64,000 bases of DNA, taken from the NCBI RefSeq assembly GCF_030272615.1, contig NC_081410.1, forward strand, positions 260,202,437 to 260,266,436, written 5' to 3'. The stretch is from Cryptomeria japonica. Taxonomy: Eukaryota > Streptophyta > Pinopsida > Cupressales > Cupressaceae. Positions 33,487-45,760 of this stretch are shown here, one piece after another. Below the pieces are notes generated by a model, which saw only the letters and a list, made by a program, of their open reading frames with translations, was not told the origin of the DNA and searched no databases. The position numbers were made by a program, and so were the translations under genes. How positions within the stretch are numbered: position 1 is the first letter of the stretch; every line of letters starts with the position of its first letter.

Positions 33487-35142
33487 CTAGGTATTCAACC
33501 TTGTGAAATCATTTGTTCTATGCCCCTTGTTTCGATGATAATCACAATAATGTGATTCATTCCACCATGGTGGTTTGACTTGTGGTTCAAAGTTGCTTAT
33601 GACTGGCAATGTGATGATCTTCTTTGCCAATAGTTCTCGAAATGCAGATTCCAGGGTTTGTCCCAATGGTGTATATGTTCTTCGATGTGGAGGTGGAGTG
33701 TTAGCATTGCCCCCTTGGTTATTGTTGTTCCCCTGATTGTTGTTATTGTTGGCCCAGTAATTGTTGTTTCCTTGGTTGTTGTTGTTGTTATTGTTTGACG
33801 TTGATGCTCCTTGGTTGGTAGTGCATTGATAATTGTTAGTGCCTTGATTGGCACTTCTTTGATCATTGTTGGATGGTGTGTTACCTGATAAAGTCAACAC
33901 TACTTGTTTAGACTTTACATTGTTGGCATCAACTACCCCATCGTTAACAATATTTTTGTTTCTAGTCCAAAATTTGGACTTTTCTAAGTTGTTATTATAT
34001 TGATTGCTATAGGGATTATTGCTTGACAAACCAACACCCTCCTTGGAGAACTTCAAGGTCCCTTCCTTGATGGAGGCTTCCTCTACTTGGATGCCATTTT
34101 TGATCAACTTTGTAAAAGTAGGTAGACATTGTAGTTTGAGTTGATAACTCATTTCACTATTCAAATTGTCTATGAGGATCTTCATATTTTCCTTTTCAGG
34201 TACATCGCGTGGGTACCTTGAGACCATACGTCTCCATCATTGTAAGAACACCATGAATTTTTCGTTGTTCTTTTGTTTTGTGTTACATATGTCAAGCATA
34301 GTGATCTCATGTTGGATATTGTAGGAGTATTGTGTAATGAGTTTATTCCCCGACTCATCAAATGATCTAATGGGAGGTGTGATTTTTGACAACCACTCCA
34401 TTGTTTGTCCTCCAAAACTTCTTGGGAATAGCCTCATCATGTATGTATCATTATGAGGAAACTCTAAACTTATAGTACAGAATTCCCTGACATGATCACG
34501 GGGATCACTCTTACCATCGTATTTATTAAACTTTGGTATATTTGAATTTGGTGGGAAAGGTATCATGTTTAGCCTCCTATCAAAAGGGTAAGGACAAATA
34601 TCCTCCAAAGAATACCTCATTGTAGACCCTTGTTGCATATCTTGCATTTATCGTTGGAGTGCTTCAATTTGTTGTGTAAAGTTAGCTAAGGGAACATTTT
34701 CTTCATTGGACCTTCAATGACGGGCATCTCCTTGTTCACTAACATTGTCATAATTACGGGTATCATCTCGGTTGCGAGAGTTGTCTTGATCATGCGTGTC
34801 TTCTCCTCTCAGATGTTCTTGATTCTGAGTAAATGTGTAGGTCCTTGTCCTTGTTCGTGAGATTCTTTCATCAGTATTCCTTAAACTTCCTATGTCAAAA
34901 TCTTCAGGAATCATGACTCCTTTAGTAGTTAACATGAGGAGATATTTGTGTTTATCTGTCTATAAGCCTTTCCATGAGTTTTTGAAAAGAGACATTCTCT
35001 TGACATTGTTGGACAAGCTCCTCGGTAATCTCTTCTTCTTCCATGTTTGTATTAAAAGGATTGGACCCCATTTGACTCGAACTTGATTCTGGTTGTGAAT
35101 CCTTTCCTTTGTTTTTTCTGAGATCGAGTGATAGCGGGCATC
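33487..35142 (-). pseudogene. gag of Tat-type element B
   Basis: It probably starts at ATG 35140-35142 (MPAITRSQKKQRK), with a frameshift near 34950. The capsid region shows PKFNKYDGKSDPRDHVREF, RLFPRSFGGQTMEWLSKI and WRRMVSRYPRDVPEKENMKI. A long Asn/Gln low-complexity tract (33880-33700) precedes the zinc-binding end YCDYHRNKGHRTNDFTRL, whose last Cys appears as Phe. Internal stops are few and include TGA at CGA-like positions (LQ-TGA-WRRMV). The frame ends at TAG 33487. Confidence 0.83.
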
Positions 35143-36498
35143 AATAGATTTTTATAACAGTGAATTCCTCCTCTTCTATTGGGGTTGGTGGTTCAGGCTA
35201 ATCTTCGTGATAGGTGATGCAATTTCTTGGAAACAATGCGACATTGATCCTTCCCCCACTATTAAGGCGTTGATTGACTTCTCAAAGGTTCTTTGTCAAA
35301 CTCGTTAGATTTTCCTTGGAGATATAATTGCATATGACACAAGAAAACACGATGTGATTTAAAGAGTTGACGGTTGATGTAGAGAAATTTACTCCTCTTG
35401 ATAAGTACCTTAGGACTAGGTTGTCTCTTCTTCAACTTAGTCTTTTGACGAAGACTTCTTCTTCTCAAAATATGGAGAGTGGTCATACAAAATGATCGAT
35501 GGTGATGTTGATGGTTGATATGGATACTTTGTTTCGAATACTCAAGCTTACTTGTCAAGTAGAGTTTTAGTTTGATTAGCCCCCACAACAAAGTGTGCCA
35601 AATGATATGAGTCAAGTTTCAAGATATAGAAACTTAATTTGGCAACTTGAAAACCTAACTTAGTGTTGTTTTGATAAGATTTGTTGGATGATGGAACCTT
35701 TGATCACTCTCTTTGATACTCCTTAATCTTGTTGGATGAAATCTTATCTTTTAAGATAGTTGAAGATTTGATACCCCATCCAAAGGTGCTAGTTGGATTT
35801 GGAAATTCTCTTCTCTCTAATGTTGCTCTTTGCTCTTTATTTTTTAAACTAATTGTTGTATTGGTTGATTTGTAACTTGCAATATGTTTCAATGTTCATG
35901 ACAAGAAGACATAGCACACATGAAAACAATGGCCATCCCTATGCTAAACATTGAGTGTATGTACTTGTGAGGATATTTGCAAATCCCCAATGTTAATACT
36001 GGTTTGATTTACAATAAAAGACACATCAGATAGATACGTTATTCAAAGGTCATCAACAATATCATAGCCCACTAGTCTCAATACTCCATCAGCTCAAACA
36101 GCCTTGTCACCCCCTAGAGGGCGCCCCTTTTTTTTTCCTTTTTTCAGAAATTAACCCAAAGTGAATTGCTTGACAATTGGGTAGTTATCTTGGGAGATAT
36201 ATGGTGAGTAATCTTGGGGGCAGATTCTTCCCCACCCTTGCACTATGATATTGTCAATGTTTGGCAACTGACTCGGCTCCAAGTTTCTACTTCTATGGTT
36301 CGTAATAAGGATTTCATTTGAAGATATCCTTTGAAGTCGTGCAAGCGCGATTGAGGCCTATAGTCCAACAAAGTATCTAACAAGATGTAGTCACGCAAGC
36401 ATGATTGAGACCTCAAGGCCCTACAAAGTGCTCGATATGAGATAACTCAAATATGCTTCGTCCCTCGAGATTTTCATCTCAAAAGGTGATTTGATTAA
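35143..36498 (-). other. 5' leader of Tat-type element B
   Basis: Lies between LTR B and gag. It has a G/C-rich block GGGGCGCCCTCTAGGGGG (minus strand, near 36110-36128) that loosely resembles a TGGCGCC-type PBS but lacks a clean TGG start. No ORF is supported. Confidence 0.45.
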
Positions 36499-38464
36499 TG
36501 TATGCTGAAAAGTGTGGAATCTGCAAAACAAGACACAAACAACTCAAGCACACCAATGAAACATTATGCTAGAGATCAATGAAACATGAAACATAAGTAA
36601 ATGAAACAAAATCTCTAAGCACGTCTCATTGTTCTCTATCTCCAAGGATCCTTTAAATCAAGGTGGCTCTCAGCTTGGAAGAGCACTTGATCCCTAGGAT
36701 GACTACCTAAAGAATGAGGGATATAGGATAAAATATCTAAATGCAAGTGCAACTAAGATCTTAGCATGATATGGATATGAAAAGCTATGATATGGTGCAA
36801 GATGGTGAGATTAAAATGAAGATTATGCTAGTATGATATGCTATCCTAACATGATAATGCTATGATAATATTGTTATGACAAAGAAACTAACATGCTATG
36901 ATAATGCTATTATACTATGCTAACATGATAATTCTAATACTAGAATGCTCCTAAATGCTTAAGCTTGAAAAGAGAGACAAATGAGACTCCTTGATAACCT
37001 GCACACAAGAAAATAGCATAACCTAGATGCAAAAACCTAGGATGATGATAATGAAGGAAATGAGATCTATTTATAGAAGAAATGGGGAGTTGGATGGTTA
37101 AGATTTAGTAATCTTAACAAGGGTTAGGATTGAATGATCTTCAATCCATGTGACACTTTCAACCCAATCCCATGTTGACAAGTGTCACCATGAGGAGGCT
37201 TGAGAGGAGAGATAAGGAGCATTAAATGCTTGAGGGGACATGATGGCTACCCTAGAGGGTTGGGTTAGGGTTAGATTAATGGATATTCTTTTTATCCAAG
37301 GTATAAATGAATGTGCAAGGGTTAAATGGTTACCTTAGTCAAAGAAATAAATTATTTGAAGAGACCCATGAGTTAAAAGGATGGTTAAGTTAGAGGAAAG
37401 TCTCTAACCAAAAGTCAAAGGTGAGTTAACCATAAATGGTTATGTAAGAGCCTTTAATGGTTTGGAAGACTTTAGAGGTTAACCATTTGAAGACATAAAG
37501 CCTTTAATGGTTATTGAAGACTTTGGAGGTTTTTGAGAAGTGACTTCCTTTTATTTAGGAATGTGACAATTATTGGAATAGGATTAGGCTAAAATGGAAG
37601 TGATTTGAAGAATCTAGAAGGGGTTTAGGCATGCAAGTGGATTTTGTAGGAGAATGCAAGTGGGGGGAATTTTGGAATTTTCAATTAAAATAAAATTATT
37701 TATTTCAATTAAATGGTGCAATTTGCATTTGGATAGATATTTAAATAAATATTAATTTATTTAAATGTGAATGTGAATTTTGGATTTTATTTAAACAAAT
37801 TTTAATTTATTTAAATGAGAAAAAAGGGGGATAAAGCATTAAATGTTGAAGACTTTGAGGGAAACCATTAAAGGCTTAAGAAGACTCTAGAAAGAAGTCA
37901 TTAAAGTTTTGAAGACTTTTAGGGATGCCTTTAAGTTTGAAGACTTTAAGGGAAACCATTAAGGGCTTGAGAAGACTCTTAAAAGGAAGTCATCAAAGGT
38001 TTGAAGACTTTAAGGGAAGCCATTAAAGGTTTCAAGTGGGTGAGGATAAATAGGATTTTAAATAAATAATTTATCTATTTAAAATAGTGATGCAACTTGC
38101 ATTTGTAGGAAAATGCAAGTCGGTGGAGGATAAAGGTGATTTAAATAAATGTTAATTTATTTAAATGTGAGAGATGGGATTTTGGGGGATTTAAATAAAT
38201 ACTGATTTATTTAAATGTGAGAGAAGATTTAATTAAACAAATATGATTTATTTATTTAATTAATGGTCTGAATTTGGTTAAGTGAATTAAATCAAATATA
38301 ATAGGAGAAGAGGGTTGGGATGAACTAATTAAATATTAATTTAATCAATAGTTGAAAAAAAGATGACAGATTAATTAAATGTGAATTTAATTAATAGTTG
38401 GATGAATGGTAATTAAACAAATATAAAATTTATTTAATTAGGTTGACAGAAATAGGTGTCTATA
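36499..38464 (-). repeat. Tat-type LTR B
   Basis: On the minus strand it starts TATAGACACCTATTTC (a decayed TGTAGACACC) at 38464. It carries AT-rich TTTAAATAAATT tracts, AACCATTAAAGGCTTTATGTC (about 37500), a TATA box (37068-37075), and ends near CAGCATACA at 36499. The order of blocks matches LTR A (16220-19253) in inverted orientation. The end could lie further left, near 36121. Confidence 0.6.
37068..37075 (-). promoter_or_regulatory. TATA box of LTR B
   Basis: TTCTATAAATAGATC on the minus strand, in the same relative place as the TATA box of LTR A. Confidence 0.45.
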
Positions 38465-38687
38465 ATGGGCATGTGTGCCCCTTTTACAAGCATAATCAAT
38501 TCGATACGGAGGAGATATTGAGCCTTATAAAGAAAACTCCTCACCCTCCCATATCTAAACAAGGGAACATCTATGTAAGTGTCCAATCATAAGCTAAGAT
38601 GCACCATGGTTCGTTATTTAAACACTGTCACATAATTAATATGAGGTTCACTCTCAAAATTCTAACTCATAAAGTGTGTATGAGATT

Positions 38688-38729
<42 letters not shown>

Positions 38730-39479
38730 CTTAATTATTATACTATGAGTTTCAAAGCTATGTCTTGTCTATTTTGGCTTATGGTCTTTTATATTAGTTA
38801 CTTTCAACATTCCTTCCCCTTTTACCCCACACATATTAGCTAGCAATTAAAATAGATAAGGACTTCTTCTTTTAATCCCAAAGATTGACTCATTGGTCAC
38901 ATCCCACATCAACCAATCTTTCTATTATTGTGGTTTGTGTAGGCATTTGTGCATTAATATTGTAAACACATTTGAACCACCAAATATTGTCTCCTTATTC
39001 AAATAGATTGCATTTCTCTATCACCATTTTAGATTATGTAATGAACTACTTAGTTGGTATACTCCATGCCTTTATATAGAGAGGACTCTCACAAACCATT
39101 CACTACACATTTCAAATTACCAAACATCTATGATCTTGATCTAACATTTTTTGAAGCCACCACACATGAGTACTTTGCACTCCACATGGGTTGACCACGT
39201 GAACAAACACAACAAATTCCTCCTATGTACATCATGAGTGTAAGTGCAACCAATAGAAACATCACAAACAAATTGTACAATATTTTCTACTATTGAGATT
39301 AAATAATCAACATACATTGTTTAACATGCCTATGCAAGTTACACTAACCAACATAAGGATCAATAAATAATGAAGGGACAAAGAATAAAGTATAAAATAA
39401 CATTTGTGTATGAACTTTGATCAATAGTTTCTTCATTCGCCATAGTTAGATTCCAACCTTTCCCATTCTATCTTGGAAT
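38465..39479. other. Spacer with GT microsatellite
   Basis: No gene recognised. A pure (GT)n run lies at about 38693-38728. Confidence 0.6.
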
Positions 39480-42400
39480 TATTGTGCCATATACACATTT
39501 TCCAAGGCATCTTTCTATCTTTCATCCCCCAATGACATCATATTCTTTAGGGATATATTTTCCTTTAGTGTATAATTGGCTAACTCCCTCCAAAGCACTA
39601 TAAATACATTCAAGTATTTGAAGGTAACTCTCCATGATTGGCTTGCTAAAAATATCAATGTTCTCATTTCATCCATCCAATAATATGGGTTCAAGGAAAT
39701 CGTCTTCCTATAGGGGGCTTGACATCTTCAATTTCATTTTGTATTTAAAGAAGAGGGGTTTGTCTCTTGTGGCAACTCCCACATACTTGATATGGCAAAA
39801 GGCTCTTTCAATCAACCTATATGTCTTAATAAGTTTGTTAACCTATGCCTTCTCCTTAGGTGCCACATTATCCATCCATATTACCCTTTTTTCTACCTTA
39901 GTGACTATTTAAATTCTTGATAGCCATACATCCTTGATTGTGGCAATAGTTTGTTAGGTTTTTCTCTACTAACTTCACTCTATTGGAATGGACAAAAAAA
40001 TCTCATATGACCTTGGTAACATTGATTACACTACTTAACCTCGGAATGAACAAACTCCTAAGGGTCTCCTTAACATAAGTTTTAATTGGCAATTTCTATC
40101 CTTGAATCAAACTAACCTACTCAAATGCTTGTTTTTCTACTTTCTTAAATTTTCAACCAGTGCTTGCAAATCTTTAACTTATTTCTACAGGTTCTTAAGT
40201 AATTTATCTTATGAGGAGATTGCAATAGTTACAATTTGTCTTGGTGGTGTAGTTTGTGGGAGGCTTGTTCTTCAAGTTGATGGAGATGGAAGCGGTGTAA
40301 ATTGAGATTTAGCTAGTGTAGAAAAACATTTTTTGTGTAGCAAACATTTTTTCATAGATACCCTCAAACTCAAATTCTCTTGCCTACAAAAATTCTCACC
40401 TTGCAATTCTTGCATCCTCCAAAAGCTTCTTGACATTTTGAGAGTCAAACCAGCTACATCCAATATAGCTTTTAAGAAAATAAAAAAATCTAGTACTTAA
40501 GTCACCCTTTGCAAAATCAATTACCCCTTAACATCTTGTGGAGCGCAATCCAAATGTTTATTATAAGTGGAATATATTGCAAACATTGCTAGGGCTTTTG
40601 TTCTACATTGAAATTTGTCCTAAACAAATAGTTTTTAATATCCCTTCAATTGCTAAAAAAATTATTTTTACCCCACTAATGCATTATGTCATCAGTGACC
40701 ATGCCTTAACAATTTCCTGTCCTAGGAGTATTTGGCATCCACTCATCTTCATATGCTCCCTCCCTTCTTCTACAGTTAATCATCAATGTTAAATCAAAGA
40801 ACTTGGGGATTAAGTTGCTTTTAGTAGTGTCTTTAGGTCAACTAAACTCAGTCCATCCTAGGGATGCCCTAGCTTCAATCTATGTTGTGTTGCATGTACA
40901 TAAATGCCCATGCCTTGACAAACTTATTGTCCTCCATGAATTGCTTGTGTGCTTTCAATTTCACATCATCTAAGATATGGTCATTGATAAGACAAACCAA
41001 ATTCTTTCTTAAGCAACTAGTTGAATTTCTTCTTTTTGTGATAACTCGGATATATTGATAGCTTCGCCAACTTGTGGTGTGGGCACCCCATTCTGAGTTG
41101 TTCTCTAAGCATTAATTCACTTCTTGTGGGCACGAAGTCCTCTAGAGTTGCATGTACTATAGATGTTGCTAGAGTTGCAAGTATCATTCCAATTATTTGC
41201 ACTAAACCACTAACCTTGACTAAGTAGTTCCTTCCCTCTTCTTTCCACACTTGTTTTTGTACTATCTTTTTTGCTTTGGACATACCTATATGTAAATGAG
41301 ATTCCTCCATCAAATTATCCATCATTGCCACTAGGTCAAGGATATTAGTCAAGGCCTTAAATGCTTAGGATCCTATTTCCTTTTCTTCTTTTTTGTCACC
41401 TAGATTGTTGGAGATATTGTTGTTATTGATATAAGGAAGAATGAAGAAGTTGTCAGTGATGTCAAGGAGTTTAGGAAGAATATAAAAACTATAACACATT
41501 GTCAAGGAAGCATGTCAAAGTTATAAGATGTTGGCATTGATGTCAAGATGGAATGTCAGTTGCAAACGTTAATGTTATCATTATTGTCAAAGTGTCAATA
41601 CAAAAGCAACATAGGAAGTTTGGATATATATAGGAACCAATAGTTTTTAAACATCTACAACATTTGTAGAAGTCTAGAGGTGTGTGCATTAGACTTTTGG
41701 GGTTTGTTGCTTAGAAGCAATATATGCACTATGCTAAACTAACATTGTTTTTGGTACCACATTCTACCACCATTGGTTGTGTTGGCTTGTGGTATGAAAG
41801 ATTAAGTAAATTTACTTGAGTATGTTGTATTTTATAAGATTTGCATTATAGGAGAAAGATCTAGGCGTGACAAAATGAACATTGTGTTTGTTGGTTGACT
41901 GTGCAACTATTTTGATATATGTGTCGGATAAAGGAAATGTGCATCAATTGGACGAAGTGTGTGAAGATAGACTGCAACCAATTGAGCCCATGATATGAAG
42001 CACAAGACATTACTTTATTCTTGTGTTTCCACATTTGATTTGGATTCGAGCCGACTACATTTTTCATATCATTTCAAATCAAGGATTTATTTTTGGCTAA
42101 CATGGTGAGTTGCAAACGATGTTAATTTGTTCTAAGTCGACATAAAGATAACAATAACATAATGGAATGGATATATATTGTCAATTTTATGCAAGTTGAT
42201 AGATGTGAAGGGTTGGTGTTTGTAGCATGTGTTATGCAAAAATGCAATATCTTGTATGCCTTATTATAGTACGAGAATGTTTGTATATGTATGAGCATAT
42301 TGATTTATCCTCAAATTGCAAAACAAAAGGTTTGAGAAGTGGATAATCCACCACTTGACTCAGATTGCATTGTGAAGATTCGCTAATTATTTCTATATCA

Positions 42401-44160
42401 TCATTTGTAAACTAAGGTTGGTGCCTCTTAATATGAGTTGGTGTTTAGTGGTTGTGTTGTAATGCAACATGAGGGATATGAGGTCTCTTGTAGGTTGGTG
42501 CCTGCAAATCAAATTGTGAAGAGATTGTTGTCTCCTCCTTAGATTGTATTTCATATGAGTTGGCGCCTACAAAATTATTGTAAGTTCAATATTATTATTA
42601 TGAGGCTAGATTTGGGTAACAAATCGAAGCAACTATTCTCACTGTGGCCTTTCCCTTTAGGTTTCCACATAAATCTGGTGTTCGCTTGTGTTGATGTGTT
42701 CATTTCTTGCATAATCATTGTTAATATTTTGATTTTTGTGACTAACATAGATCTCATAACAAGTATGCCTTCTTCAGCCACATTCCTCATCATCTTCAAA
42801 ACTCCTAACAAGGTCATTGGAATCTTAATAATCATATTTGTACCCTAACCTTTTCTAACATCTCTCAAGAATGAAATGCTCTAGGGTATTAGGCCCTAGC
42901 TATATTAAACACTACAGGCACATTCTAGAGCATTCTTGTTAAAAGAAAATACGTGGACCTCAAATGCTAAGGTCACCAAATCTATCTGCCCTTCTTCAAA
43001 GAAGTGACCAGTGGTAAATGCCATCTATTTTATTGGCTCCAAATAGCAATTCTTGTCAAAACATTTTTGGGCAACTCATATGACATGACAATTGCTCTCA
43101 ATATTGTAATATACATATTATCAAAGTTCAATCACCAATCTCCCCAATTGTGACCAAGATTTTGAGGGTCTTCAAATTGCAAATGGTCTAAAAAAATCCT
43201 CACCACACTTGTAAATATAGGCCTCTCAATTCCATTTTGAATAGGGTGGTGATAAAACAATCCTCAAACATGGCATGAGAATCTCTACTACAATGTTGCA
43301 ATGTTTGTCTAGGGGAATACTACAAAATTGTTCTTATTTCTCTACATTTTGTTGACGGAACTCATCCATAAATTACCTCTTTGACCTCCAACTATTTCAA
43401 CCATTGGTTGGTCATGCTTAAAGAATAAAAGTAACACAAATTGAATAGTGATTGAATTTATTGTGTCAATGAAGTTTTGTAAATTGACTAACTCTTCATG
43501 AATCTCTTCTACCAAGTACAATCTGAAATCATGAAGTTCAGTCTTGTGGAGAAGATGAATCTCACACCAGAATGCCAAAGCAGGTTCGCCAATTGTTGTC
43601 ATTATCTTCACCTAAAACTTGAAAGAAACAAGAAAACACAACCTAAAAATACTCTTAAAACATAAAATACCAAATAGCTTCCTATCCTCTACCATAATAC
43701 GCCTTTGATCAATCAATCTATTCGTCATTATGCATACATATGTTGAGGTAATTCAGTGCTTCTTAATGCATGTATGTTTGCCCTATACATGAGTGTTGAT
43801 ACATTGGTGTTGAAAAGTTTGACAATGTGTGCTGCCATATTACTTCTCCTGCCATTTTCCCAACCTCTTTAAGTATTGATAGCATATAGAAATATGTTGT
43901 GCAACTCACAATTTCAAGGTTATCAAAACAATTAGGCATTGTTTCCTTGTCAAGTCTAAGTTTCACGTATTGCAAAACAATTGAAAGCCAAGGTTGCCTT
44001 GCTCGACTACTAATCTTTCAATCTTTCCAGTTTAAAATGTGAAAATGAACGGTTGAAGCATCTTCTGAGACAATCCAGATTTCAAAACTTTAGCATACTT
44101 TGAAACTTGGTTGAACTTCAATATGACTGAGCAATATGACCAAATAGCCACCAATGAACT
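39480..44160 (-). other. Decayed coding-like sequence, unidentified
   Basis: Minus-strand readings look protein-like in pieces but are full of stops and shifts: LRLDKETMPNCFDNLEIVSC (43950), EEIHEELVNLQNFIDTIN (43480), NILDLVAMMDNLMEESHLHI (41340), VNKLIKTYRLIERAFCHIKY (39840) and MESYLQILECIYSALEGVSQ (39610). I recognise no domain. A solo LTR at 41406-42747 interrupts it. It may be another accessory ORF of a non-autonomous element. Confidence 0.35.
41406..42747 (+). mobile_element. Solo copia-type LTR with 5-bp TSD
   Basis: It starts TGTTGGAGATATTG and ends TTTTGTGACTAACA. It is flanked by TAGAT on both sides (41401-41405 and 42748-42752). Near 42640-42700 it has the copia U5 block (TGTGGCCTTTCCCTTTAGG, TTTCCACATAAATCTGGTG). 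No internal sequence remains, so it formed by LTR-LTR recombination. Confidence 0.85.
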
Positions 44161-44183
44161 ACTTTAACAAGCGTTTAAACATT

Positions 44184-45760
44184 ATGGCTCTCTCGCTTCT
44201 CCCCAACGGCTCTCCCGCCTCTCTCAATTTGAACGTTGTTGTCGGTGCCTCTAATTCGATGGTGGTTTCTGTTCCTACGGTTATCTGCTGAGGATGTCTA
44301 TGGTGTTCCCTCATCTCCTGACTCCCCCCCTTTCTCCTCGCGTGGGGGCTTTTGCTCATGTGATTCACGGTTTGTTTGATGTTGTTGTTTGGTATGATGC
44401 TCCTCAGGTGGTTGTTGTTGCAGCTCCCCATGTTCCCATGGGGATTTGCCTTGTACAACATCCACGCCCCTCGGTTCTCCAATTGTGGGTCCTGCTGCTA
44501 CCGGCCCTTTGGCTTCTGGGGATGCGGCTTTGCCGATTGCTATTGTTGTTGTTGGTTCTTTGCCCAAACCTGTTGGCAAACATAGCTTTGCTCGTGTGGC
44601 AAGATCTTCCGCCCAACCCTCAAATGGGGTCCATCATCTTCCCTATGCTAAATCCTCCCATGTGGTGGTTTGTGGACAGGATGTCGTGGACAACATTGGG
44701 TTCTACCAACGCTATGCTCTTGTTTGCAGATTCTCTAGGCTCTGGCCTTCTCTACCGGACCTTCATCGTTGGGTAAGTGACTCTTGGCGGCCTTTGGTTG
44801 CTTTCAATATTGAGCTTTTCCCCTGTGCTAAAGGTTTTTTTGTTGCTTCCTTCACATCTTCTGTTGATTGGGATTTAGTCTTGGGCATGTTGTGGGCTTG
44901 GGGGGTGCACTCCCTCTCTATTAAGCCTTGGACAACAACTTTTAACTCTCACTGAACCACTTAATGTGCATCCAATTTGGGTTCGGCTCATCAATCTCCC
45001 TCTCCATTTTTGGGAGCGCTCTTGTTATGAGGCTATCGGTAACTCTATTGGTCGTTTCCTGAAGGTCGATGAAGCTACATCCTCAATGGACCACACTACC
45101 TTTGCCCGCATTCTTGTGGACATTGACATCTCTCCTCTCCCAGGAGATGTGATTCTTATAGTGGGGGGATAGGCCTTGGTCACAACTGCTGGATTTTGAA
45201 GGCCTCCCCTTCCGCTGCAGGAGATGCTTCTCTACGGTTCATCTTTCTTCAGACTGCTCTATTTCACGCCACAAAGGTGTTTCTACCTAGTGGAAGAATG
45301 CTACTGTTGATCACTTAACAATCAATGCCCTTGACTCTGCGTCTGTTGGCTCCTCTCATGAGGATGATGTCGATGTCGTGCTCCTCACAGCGATTGATGC
45401 TCCTGTTGCTCCTTTTGTGGCCTCATCTCCTGAGGTCCCCACTTCCGCTTCTCCTGTTCTGCAGCCATGATCCCCTGTTGTTGTTGATTCGTCACAGCCT
45501 GTTGTTGCTCTACAACAACCTTTTGTTGTTCTATTGTAGCACCTTGTTGACACCACTGTTTGTAACCCTGCGGAGTCCCTTCCGGTTGCTCTCTCCTTTG
45601 ATGGACCTAATGACAGCATCACCTAGACTGTGGTTGCTCGCAGGCAGAAGGGGATGTCTTCTCCCCTGCCCCAAACGTCCCCTCATTGGGGTTTGGGTGG
45701 CTTTCCCCCTCCCCTTGAGAGGAGTTTTTGTTCTCTGGTTGGATAGGATTCCTTGCTTGT
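44184..45760 (+). pseudogene. LINE ORF1 remnant (DUF4283 plus CCHC knuckle)
   Basis: A possible ATG lies at 44184. The N-terminus is Pro/Ser-rich and broken. The DUF4283-like region runs from about 44700 to 45165: LHRWVSDSWRPLVAFNIELF, WAWGVHSLSIKPW and, after a frameshift near 44950, HPIWVRLINLPLHFWERSCY, AIGNSIGRFLKVDEATSSM and FARILVDIDI. A zinc knuckle CRRCFSTVHLSSDC follows near 45225. This order is the usual ORF1 of plant L1-type LINEs. The region is G/C- and T-rich compared with its surroundings. No ORF2 follows; the sequence runs into unrelated DNA after about 45880. Confidence 0.75.

Noticed and set aside
36108-36130. PBS for Tat element B (GGGGCGCCCTCTAGGGGG)
   Set aside because: No TGG start and no CA LTR end directly before it; kept only as a note.
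44159-44616. Minus-strand ORFs opposite LINE ORF1
   Set aside because: G/C-rich shadow frames; the plus-strand DUF4283 and knuckle motifs explain the region.
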